Of a DNA stretch of 64,000 nucleotides, positions 35,901 to 47,900 are shown in pieces. Location: contig NW_026731892.1 of NCBI RefSeq assembly GCF_028476545.1, forward strand, positions 576,501-640,500, given 5' to 3'. Positions within the stretch are counted from its first letter, which is position 1. The number at the start of each line of letters is the position of its first letter. Source of the stretch: Physella acuta (lineage: Eukaryota; Mollusca; Gastropoda; Physidae). Below the pieces are notes generated by a model. It was not told the DNA's origin and did not search any database. It was given only the letters and a program-made list of their open reading frames with translations. The position numbers were made by a program, and so were the translations under genes.

Positions 35901-38900
35901 CCCATGGGTTCCGGAGCTGCAAGGCTTCACACCACTGTTCAAGAACACCATGATTTGCCTGAATATGTGGAGGAGGACTTAAAGCCAGACATTTTCACTG
36001 CACCCAACGTGCAGGTAATGTACAAATGTGATGCTAAGTTTTCTTGTATTGATTGTGTGTTAGTACTATGTAGCCTTTTATATAATCTTTTTTTTATAGC
36101 CACTATACTGTTTTTTTATTTCAGTTTTTTGTGTTGAATCATCGCTGCCTTATATCATTCATCGAACTTCCTGCAGTGGTGAGTAAATAGAATGGCTACT
36201 ATACATTTGTTTGTGTAACTGTTAACTGAACTTCATACTAATACAAATTCACGCTGCCACCTTCTTTATAATATAATGTGGTTGTGGCTAATAGTTAAAT
36301 TATCAATAAAAAACTTAATCTATTCTCACAAAAACTAGCTTTGATGTTTAAACGTACAATAAAATCAGGATGCCCCAGGCGGAGGTGTAACAGCAGGACT
36401 AATGACCGCACGCACAGTGTGCCGTATTATTGTCAGAGACTTGTGTGGGAAATACTGCTGGGAGAACTCTGTTTTGTACAGCCCTCCTTGGTGCACCAAA
36501 GGATCATCACGACACAGTAAGATAAGGTTTAGAACATGAAGGATATATGTCTGCACACAAATTGATCCAACCATTGTTGACTGATTGAAATATTTTATAG
36601 ATGCTCAAACTCTGCTGGGTCTAGCCACAGGAGCTGAGTTGGAACCCTTACTGATTCAAGAGGACAATGATGTTCAGAGAACCGAGGCTCTTGTTGAATA
36701 CAAAGCCAGCAAATTTCCTCACTATGAGGCTGTTGGAGTAGATGGGGACAATTTGGATATGGTACATACACTATTTTTCTTCACCTCATTTTGTTTTATG
36801 ATGTCCATTTTACAAGTAAATATAGAATTAAAATAAAAAAGAGCTCTACAGGTGATGTTTTTTTTTTAGATGCTTGCACACATTGGATTGACCAGTCCTG
36901 AATGCCTGCTCAGACCAGGACAGCCTTTGAACATAGCAGCTCGCCTGCCAGAAGATTTGACAGAGTCAGCTGAAGCCAGCCTGATCAAATTGATCCAACA
37001 GCAAACACAGGTGGAACATGAGCATAGACATGCACATAAAATGGATATAAGGTATATTTTTATACTCATTCATTTAATTCATTGGGTTTTGTTTCATTAG
37101 TATGTTGTGTTTTTTTTTAAAAAGCATAACACTATGATTTTAGTTTTTACTGTCATTTGATGAAACAGAATTATACTTGAGTAAAACTAAAAAATAATTT
37201 TAAATCCTTGTCCACACCATCACTAAACAGCTGTTAAATTATATTCAGGTTTTAGAATGATTTCTGTTAAATTCTAATGGTCTGAAAACAGCTTTAGTAA
37301 TTATAACCAAAAAACGCATCAGTGTTATTCATAAAGGATTGTAAAATCTTGTTCATAATAATTAATTTCAAATGATCTTTATGTTTGTTATGGAAGATAA
37401 CTTTGAATCTAAATACAATCAGTCTGTTTGTCATAAATTTGTTGACAAAAGCTATTATGTTGTGTTCAAACTGGTAAAATAACGGTTACATTTCAAGCAA
37501 ACTACTTTGAAATAAATTTGGTATTTTAATTACTGTAACATTTTATTCTTAATGCTTACGAAGACATAAAAGGAAAAGGGATTCCGAACAGTAAGTTATA
37601 TGACACTATCCAAGCTTCATAATGAACGGGTGTTCTCCATTTATCACAAGTGTTCATTCTGTATTTAAACACAGTCCAGTTTTTTTTCTCTGGAACGTGA
37701 ATACATTTTGTATCCATCTATTATTCACCCATTAGTAAACAATTTTCGCCATTGAAAAAAAGGATTGAGTCATATATAAAAGCAAGGAAAAATAATTATA
37801 AATCTTATAAATATAAACAACTTACCAGATTTTGAGACATGCACATTTTTGACAAATTTGTTTGTTGTATTATTTTAATTTATATTCCAATTATTGCAGC
37901 TATTGAAAATAATTCATTTTTTTTTTTTAACAAAATAAATTAAGCAATGATTATGATAGTATTATAGTTGCTCTTGACAATTTGTAACCCTTTTTCTAAT
38001 GATTGCTGTGAAACATGGAGATAACTGAAATAAAAAATAGAAAATAAATTGAACTTTAAATCAACTAGCTGCTACCTTACTACTTAAATGTATTCTATTT
38101 CTAGCTTGCGGCTTTAATGTTTACATTATGTATCTTCAGCAGTTTTGTTTTTATCATGAACTACATTCTTTTGCTGGGTAATTTGATTAGACCTGCAGTT
38201 AAAAAAAAATATTATTTTCCAAGATTATTTTGAAAGCATTGAGTTTAATAACCAAGTGTATATAAATGGGCTATATCATCCATTTACAATGTCATCAATG
38301 GAATTTTATACCCCTCCACTCATCACACACACATCCACAAGCACCTGAGAATTAAGAGCCCCCCTCTAACACATGTCCAAAGAACTTTTTGTCAGACCAT
38401 CTGTTAGGATAGGTGTAATAAATGTATGACCCCCACTGCTTTCATAAAATAAGATTTATTTATAATTTTATACTCTCTGTAATGTTTTATTGTGGGATTA
38501 AGTTTATTTTGTTGCCCTGAATTTTAATGCATATTCAAATTATTTCAGAAATGAAAAATTGATTTTTAGCATCTTACAAAAAAAATAATTAGGTTTCCTA
38601 CTATATTCTTTTAACTAGAAAAAATGTATTACTTTTTTGTTTTCTAGAACTGCAACATTTCTACCTAAAATTAAGCTTTTGAAACAAAATTACTAGATCT
38701 ATGTAGTATTTTTTTATTTGTATGTACTGCACTTAACAAAACTTGAGTAAAAAGAAATAATTTTTCTAGAAATACATTTTCGTATTATTTTACAGAATTC
38801 ATACATCATAACATTCGTAATTTAAAATTCAAACATGTTAAGTTCCCTTTTCAAACCTGACGGTCTATAGGGCAAATGAAGTAGAGTTCACCTGTTTCTG

Positions 38901-41900
38901 TGACCTCTGCATATGATGAGACGGAGTGGTCTTAAGGTAGAGAACTGAACTGCTAACCCATTAGTCTCGAGTTCAATCCGGGTTCAAGTCAGTAGACCGT
39001 CCCGGAGTCCACCCAACTCTGATAGGTACCTAACTCACGTTAGGGAAAATAAAGCCGGCTGGGCTTATTGCTGACCACACTCTATTCAAAATTCAACCAT
39101 ACTATTCACAATAATCATAAAAGATTACTTAAACAACCTATAAACATTTCTTAGGTCATTATAAAAACATAAGTATTAACATTAAATGTTAGTTGTTAAA
39201 CAAAACGAGTTATTTTTAATTATTTTTTGTTTAAATCTGTGTAAACTGGGTTTTAAAACCCACATTATAGAAATAAATAAACAATTTCTTTTTTCAAAAT
39301 ACCGAATTTAAGGAGTAAGTTTTTTTTAAAATATCTTACGGAATTATAATTTCAAAAAATCATATCTTTCATTCTTTCATGCTTAAATTATATATTTCAT
39401 TTTTTTTTAAAAATATTTTATTGTATACAATGTCTAAAGGATTTTCTTAATTAAAAAATAAATTTAGACAGATATGTTTGTTAAAATTTCTTATTCCTGT
39501 TTAAAGTATATCTTGTTGAATTAGTAATTGTCCTGATATCATTTTTACTTTTATGTTAAATCAGCTTGAAATGATTTAAATTTCACATTTTAAAACTCCA
39601 TACATGTATTCACTGTAAGGAGATACAAATTTAGACAAGCAAAATGTACCTAACCTCTGTTAACTTATTCTGCAGCATGGTGGCACCTCCTGAAATGCCA
39701 GCTGAAAGCCAAGATCCAGTTTCCCCATTTCAAATGTGTAGGCTTCTTTTAGATCAACTGGGGTTGTTGTCTTGGGAAAAGAGGTAAGTTGTACCCCAAC
39801 TTTAATTGACATTAAGTCACTTGCTAAAAGTATGACAATTCAAAGCAATGTATTTTGATGTTTTGGCTTAAATTGTTTCTAATTTATTTTTTCTAGACAA
39901 GTTTCTAATGCCAGTTGATATTTTGAAAGAATTTTTGCTTGTTAACATAATTTGCATTTCAATTAAAATGTTTTTTAATTTTGCTAGGTGTCATTTTGAT
40001 TTGTTAAAAAAAAATGATAAAGTCCTGAGGGAATTAAAAAATTTGGATGCACAAAAATGGTAAGTTTAAATCTCTGATATTTCTTATCACACAGATGTCT
40101 CAGATTTGTTACTTTTTCAACTGAAGTGTTGTCATGAAACTAAATTTTGTTTTTCATTAATTTTTTTTTGTCTAGCCGAGAAACCCATAAAATAGCTGTG
40201 ATATATATAGCCCAAGGACAAGAGGATAAAAACTCCATTTTGTCCAATAATACTGCAAGCTGTGCCTTTGAAAATTTTGTTGCTGGTCTTGGATGGGAGG
40301 TTAGTCTTTTAACAATAATGCTTTTCATTTACTCATTTAAAATAGATATATCCATTGTATTGTTCATTAGCATGAAAATGTTTATGTGTGTATAATGTTT
40401 TCTTTAGATTGAACTGGAAACACACCAAGGATTCATGGGGGGTCTTCAGCAAAACCGAACAACAGGCAGCACTGCCCCATACTGGGCCAATTCAACATGT
40501 GAAGTCATCTTTCATGTGTCGACTCGGATTCCCAGCATGGGAAGTGACTGGCATATCAAGGTCAGATACACTCCTAGTCAATTTCTCTGTATCTAAAATA
40601 TATTAACTTGTATGTCAACACTGACTTTTTTTTGTTGAACTATAGCACAAGTAAATTATGTTTGTCCAGAATTGAAATAAATTTTGCTGTTTCAGATGCG
40701 GCATCTTGGCAATGATGAAATTCATATAGTTTGGTCAGAACATAGTAGAGACTACAGGAGAGGGATCATTCCCACAGAATTTGGTGACATAGTCATTATC
40801 ATATATCCCCTGGCTTCAGGCCTTTACAGAATCCAGATTGACAGGAAACCAGAGGTTTGTTTGCTTGCTTTTGCATTGATCATTATTTCAGTCAGCCATT
40901 TTAAACTTTGACATTCACGATTTGTTACATTTGAATGGAAAAAAACAGGTACCGTTTTTTGGTCCTTTATTTGATGGAGCCATTGTTGACCACCATGTTC
41001 TGTCTGGGCTTGTGCGGGCTACTGCTATAAATGCCAGCCGACTGAAGCGCTCACTGATGCCCCTTTATCACTCATTGTATCCTTTCTTCAAACTATTAAA
41101 GGATAGATTAGTGAAATCTACTCAGTATAACATTCTAGCACTTTAAAAACATTGTGACCTTAACCAAGAATCAGTTATGAAGAAAGAGCCAAATGTCTTG
41201 AGACTATCATCCAGCAGCACACAGAACATACAATGTTTGAAGACTTTGCTGAAAATGTCTTTGCTCCTGTGTTGCCAGCTAATGCTGCAAGTAAGTGAAT
41301 TTAGTTAACATTAATCATTATTTAAATAAAAGAGTTCTTCCCAATGAATCTCTACCTCACTCATATAGCTGCTCCATCCCATCTCCAGCTTTTCTTGCAT
41401 GCTTGCTTTACCATGTTACAGCTTTTATATGAAATCTACCATCAGTCACTTGTGACAATATATGCATATTCATCCAAATCAGACAGAAATCACATTCAAA
41501 TTAAGCATTGTTGAAAAAACAGTTTGAAATATGTTACATGGTTTTCTGGAAAACGCTTGTTGCAAAATTTTTCTTTATACTGATGTTTTATTTAAAATCC
41601 TTTCAGCCTTAATGTGTCTTATGAGTTGGGCTTTGTTTGTGGTGCAGCAAGCAGTGAAAGTTTTTTTAGTTATCTTATGCTATTGGATTTTCCAGAGTAA
41701 AAAAATGTTCACTGTACAGATATAACAAAACATATGTAGACTTACCATGACTTTTATCATGTTAACTAAGCTGCATTAGTGTATTAGCCTCTTGTTCATT
41801 TTGGAGACTTTTTAATGGGGTTAAAATAAATTAAATATTTGGTGTTTATTTTACTACATACACCTTTGTATTTTTGGTCCTCTTCCACTAAGGCTGAAAG

Positions 41901-44900
41901 GGATAAATTTGTGTTAGGTGCTGCACCCTATGTAACTGTTCACTAACTCTCTGACCATCCCTGCAGTTGTTGACGTGACACTCCCCTCTGAATCCAGTAG
42001 CAGCAGCTTGAATGAGATCCTGCAGGGACAAGTGGAGCAGACCTCATCCCAGATGTCACCCAACACATCCAGGCAGAGAGGTAGGAAACCTCAGTCTGCT
42101 CTCTGGCAAAAGGGCCTTGATAACCTTGTCTTTATCTAACCACTACACTCTCCACAGGGAAGAAGTTTCATCACTCAATCATCTGCTTATTTGTTGCTGT
42201 AACCATATGTAAATACACTCATGCTATCTTATTTCATGCTTTCTTTTGAGCTTATACTGTATGAGCAAGTTTATTCTTGATATTATTGTGAGAACTGCAA
42301 ATATTGATGATAAAACGTATTCTCTCATCATCTATTATTGTCCATTTGCCTTTGTTAGAATTATATCCAGTGCTGTGCTAGTTTGTTTCTAGATGCCTGG
42401 AATGTTGGAGTGACATAGCAATACAGATTTGAATGCTTGATTCTTAATAAGCTTTTATTACAATTCTACAGAGTGACAACAACCGTTTATTTTTGTTACA
42501 TTCAAGTTTAGAACAAATTGATCATGGTTTTTAATTGATAACCACTTTATACTTTCAGTCATATGGCTATTTTGAGTAGGTAGTTGGTATTTGTATCAAA
42601 TTTGTTAACCAAATGTTTTAACGAGAGAAAAGGCAAGCACTGACATCTGGTTTGGACACCAGGTTTGGGCTGCTAGTGTACAGCAGACAATGTCAGTGTC
42701 TGTCTAACCTCTTTTCTTTTCTATAATTTTTCTTCGTTTGTTTGTTTTTAATTAATTTTAACCATTTTCTAGAATCAATTTAATGTTTTAAAAAGACATT
42801 TACATTTTTTTTGGTATTTACCTGTAATGCAATGCAGTTTTTTATTATTAGCAGTTAAGGAATACTTATATAACCACTGATTAATTTTTATTAAGTTTAC
42901 AAGGCCTACATTTAAATGCATTTGATAGTCACACTTAAAATATTCAAATATTTTATTTATTTGTGCAATTGTAAAAATAATTTGTATCTTATGGAAAATT
43001 TGTACTAATTTTCATTTAAACAGTGTTAATTATTGTTTTTAATCATTAGTATTTGATCTGTTTTATGAAAAACATAGACAGTTTTTAAAAGTTATTTTAT
43101 TGTTAAATTTTACCATAATGTTCAGATATTTCGGACCAGATTATCTATATTTTGTTAAACATTGCATTTACCTCTTAACATAGCATTTGTTTTCTCCTGA
43201 CCAGAGATGGTCAATTCAAATTGTTTAATCAAAACAAGTAAAATCAAAAGTAAGACTTGGCTTCCTACTGACAAAACAAAAGATTAAAACCAGAGGCAGC
43301 TTGATTTGATTGTAGACACTCTATGTTATGTGAGAGAAGCAAGTGTGTTTTTCTGTGTTGATGATCCTAGTCTAATGAATGGTTGTAGCCAGAAGATTTC
43401 TGCTCAATAAAAAGCCATAAAAACATTTCTTCACTTCCTATTATACTAGTGTTTTCCTGTATTTCATCTGGTTTGTAATCTTTTATGTTGTTTTCCTCCT
43501 TTGGTTAACCTTTCCTTTGGTGGTGTGAAGATTTTGATGAGCACATGTATCAGCCAAGGCTAAATCAGCCAGTGTCTGGTGTTTGTGTTATTTCTAACAG
43601 CCATGTGTCCAAGCTTGACAGGTCATTGCATGGTTAGGTTATACCAGGCTGATTGCATAGTGTGTTAGACAGCATGGTTGTAGGTGCTTTCTTAAAGGGG
43701 GTTCCTATAACACTGACAAGCACTAGTTGCTTCGTACTCTGATTTTTTTAACACTAGACAAACCTGACCTTTGAATCTATTTGATATTACACAAACTATT
43801 TCTTTTGTGAGTTTTTTTCTGGACATTATAATTATATTAATTTTTATTTAGGTACATACAACATGAACTTACCTGTACACCATTTATTCCAACCAAAGCT
43901 CTATTGACACTTGGCTGGCTAAATAAGATACATTTTATATTTCGAGTATCAAATAATACTGGATTTGTTTTCAATATTTTTCCTTTCTTCTGTTGTCCTA
44001 CAATTATCTAGGGAGTTTGCATCATCACACTGCTCCAGGTGCCATATTTTGGCCCACAGGATTTCGGAAGCAGCAGCGAGCCATCAGCAGTGACTTTGAT
44101 ACCTTGTAGTATACATTACAAAAAATATTAAATGTTGGCGTCTGATGTAGGTTCCAAGCCTGTAGTAGACTCTGTGGCTTCTTCAAGTTATCTACCAGGA
44201 GAGGACATTGCTGCCAGAGTGTCACATCTGACATGAGTTTGTCTTAACCATAGTTGATCAGTAAAGGTGCCAATAGTTAACTTGTAGAATTACCTCATCT
44301 GTGACAATTTTACTATACCATTACTTCATCTGTCTGCTCTAGAATGTTTTTGGTTTAAATTATAAAATGCATACACATCAAATGCATCCATATACAAATA
44401 AAAGGTGTTGTTAAAAAATTCAACACTTAAGACTAAAAAAGAAAGTAAAAATTGTCAAGTAGGAACTCTTTTTGTGTGTGTGACCAGCACAGGCCTACAT
44501 GGTAGATGAACTTGAAGATAGCCATAGATTAGGCATGTTTGAGTATTGTTTTTGCCATTGTTTCCTATTTTACTTCAGTTTTGTTTCTGCTCCTTAAAAA
44601 TTGAGTTTTTCAGATGTGCATTGTTGGGTTCTTGTTTCTGCTTTCTTTGATTTAATCAACCATTTTACCACTGACCATTTTCAATGACTGTAAGCTCCTG
44701 GTGTAGTTGTCAATATAGCATTGAAAATGGACATTCTCAGTGACTGGTTATCATTTGTGGCTGCTGTATTTGTTTGATTGCATTACCATATGATTTAGCT
44801 TTATCCATCTGGTTGATTGTTTTCTTTTGTCACTTCTAATTCTAATCTTCATACAGTTTTTAAATGTTTTTTTACAAACAATTATTAGAGTGAACTTATA

Positions 44901-47900
44901 TCAAAAGCATTTTACTGAACATTTGGCATGGGATACTCTGAACAAAAAGACTGATGCAATATTTGATGACATGATTGAAATTAAAGTACATTTGTTTAAA
45001 ACTAACCAAATTTGGAAGGCGCAACAATTATTACATTACACTAACCTGTCTTAACTTAGATCATCTCAGAGTTGTAATGCACACACTTATTTATGTTTGA
45101 CTTGATTTTGCATTCTTTGAATTATTTACCTTTTGTTGCCACTACAACTCTTTCTTTTATTATTATTTATTTTCTACTGCACATTCTTGTTACATTTTAT
45201 TTTGCTCAATGAAATGTTTCCCTTCGACCCCCAATTGCTTGCTATGCATCATCCCAAAATTTATCATGACATGAGTGACTCAAGTTAATTAATACAAGAC
45301 TTAATATAGGTTAATTTCAAATGTTATTCTGCCTGCTGTAGAACTGATAGCATTTTACAAAGTTTCTAACTTGTAGCTACTCATATATTGATCTGTTACT
45401 GTATCCTGTTCTCATATACTGATCTATTACTGTAGCCTATTCTCATATACTGATCTATTACTGTAGCCTGTTTTCTACTTATATGCTGATCTACTACTGT
45501 AGCCTGTTCTCATATACTGTTCTATTACTGTAGCCTGTTTTCTACTTATATGCTGATCTACTACTGTAGCCTGTTCTCATATACTGTTCTATTACTGTAG
45601 TCTGTTTTCTTGACTTGCAGGAAAACTCCGCCTCCCCAGTGTTGGTATGTTGCCTCCTTATACACTGTCTGATCCCACTCTCTACAAACCTTAGCTCCAC
45701 ATTAGTATGGCTCTCTCACCACTGACTATCTGCATGAGAAATGTCTATTTAAACATGTCTGGGATCTGGTCTGCCTGGCTGCTACATAGCTCTGGAGTTA
45801 ATGTATCTAACAATGTAGGCTACACACAGTACTAGCTTTTAAAAGTCATATCTGAGCACACACTGTTTCTTGATTCATACACCAAGTCTCAACTTTTATT
45901 TGTGTAAGAAAGATCAGATTGGAGCAATACTTTCATCCCATCACTCACCCAACATCGTTAGTGTTACTTCATGTCATGTATCATATGAACATACAAACAA
46001 ACCTGGAAGAAATGTTTTCACATCTAATGGATAAAATATTTAAAAATCTACTATTGCACATTTTGCATTATTTAGATCGTCGTAACTAGTTTCCATTTTC
46101 TATATTGCTAAAATTGTCCACAAGTACAAATATTGACCTTGCTCATCATTACCCTGTTAGCCTATCCTCCCTGATATGGCAGTTCTAGTATAAGCTGTTG
46201 GGGCGTCCACAAATCTAGTGACTTCCATTGATTCAATTATTTATTCTGATGAGGTGCAGGCCTCCTAGATCACAAAGAGAATTCCTCTCAAACTATTAGC
46301 CATGTCCTACATATGAGTATGTCTAATTTTCCTAACTAATGCTACTACTGTTGGGTCATGCAATGATCAATGTGTTCACATCCAACCTTCTCCACAGGGG
46401 TAGCCCATGCTGTTTCTAGTTTAATCTTTCACCACAAAGTGGGTGGGGATCACCCGTTGTATTTAACACCCCACCAAAAGATGACACCAGCACCACCATC
46501 TAGAGACCACTTTCCAGTGCACTATCCTATTAAAAAAGTTAGCCCTGCTCGAGATACGGAGCACAATTCCAGAGCTCCCAAGAAGGATCTCAAACTGTCA
46601 AAAAAGTATACATAGCTTCATTTTTTTTATTCACCCTGCTTTGGTCCAGTCTCAATTTTCTAGCCAGTTTTCTTACAAATTTGTATTTTTCACTTGTTTC
46701 AAGACGGGGAAATTGTGTAACTTAAGAACACACGGCAAGACTAACATATTTAACAAGTTTTTTTTGTGCATGCCTTTAATGTAATACAGTCGAGCTTTCT
46801 AAACTAGAACCAGCCATAAACAGCCATAGCTTACCCAACCTGCTTCAGACACTCCCTCTCTGCTATGTCCTGCTTCTCTCAAGTCTCCAGACCATGTCAA
46901 GGGTGTGATTCATGTATTGAAGATAATAAAAAGGTATCAGATGGGTTTTAGCACATAGCTGGAACTTGTTGGTCAGCCGTGTATTCACTTTTCATTAGTA
47001 CTAGGTGGTCAGCAGCTGTAAGTCATTTTTACAGGTTGATTTTTTAATATTATAAGTCAAAAGATCCCATTTTTTTTTCTTTCTTTTATTTTGGCATTAA
47101 AATGAAAACACTAACTTAGCAGTAGAGTTAGAAGTAGCAATGAGTCTAGTGAAAGCTCTCTCTGCTTGGTACTAAACTTGTTGTGTGAGGACCATTGTCA
47201 GATAACTTGTTTGTAACTGACACTAAAAGATGGTGGACATGGTATTTTACACTTGTGCATGCATGTTTTGTATATCATCTACTTTTGGTGATGATGTATT
47301 TTGTTCTACTCCCTACACAAGCACCAATCTGTGGTACCGTTTTTTTATTGCATTTCTGTGAGTAAAGAAAGCACAACCTTTAAGGAACCATACAGCGTTC
47401 ATAATTATTGTTAAAGAAAATTCTAAAGTACTATTTAAAAAGAATTGTTGTTGTCCAGCAAATGATTACTATATATTGTAAGAAAAGCACCTGAGTAAAA
47501 TTGCTTTAGTTGTTTCCAATTTTTCCACTCCTATTGCCTCCATCAATGGACTGACTCACCACTAGACCTGAGGTAAGTCCTGTCACCTGCTTCACTGTTC
47601 TAACCTCTGGATATTGACATATGTCAACTAGGCTAGGCTTGTCTTTAACCCCATACTGTCTGAGACACAGACTTGATGAAATGTGCACATGTTGTCATCT
47701 GTGTAGCTTGTTGTAACACATGCTTGCTGTCTGATCAACTTTTACCTTATTATTTGATGCATTTTGATGTTCACTTTGTGCTGGTCAGATCACCCGTGTT
47801 GATCTGATCATTTATTTCTTGTATCTGCATGTTTCCCATATTATCTTGTCTACAAGTCATCTTGCATGACTGTAAGCTTTTTAATTCTTTTCGTCAAATT

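Noticed and set aside
35697-36137. 146-codon plus-strand frame
   Set aside because: It joins exons 32-33 of RALGAPA1 through an intron that happens to be open; the real junctions are at 35777/35865 and 36014/36125.
38915-39000. tRNA gene in intron 37
   Set aside because: tRNA-like head only, followed by a SINE body.
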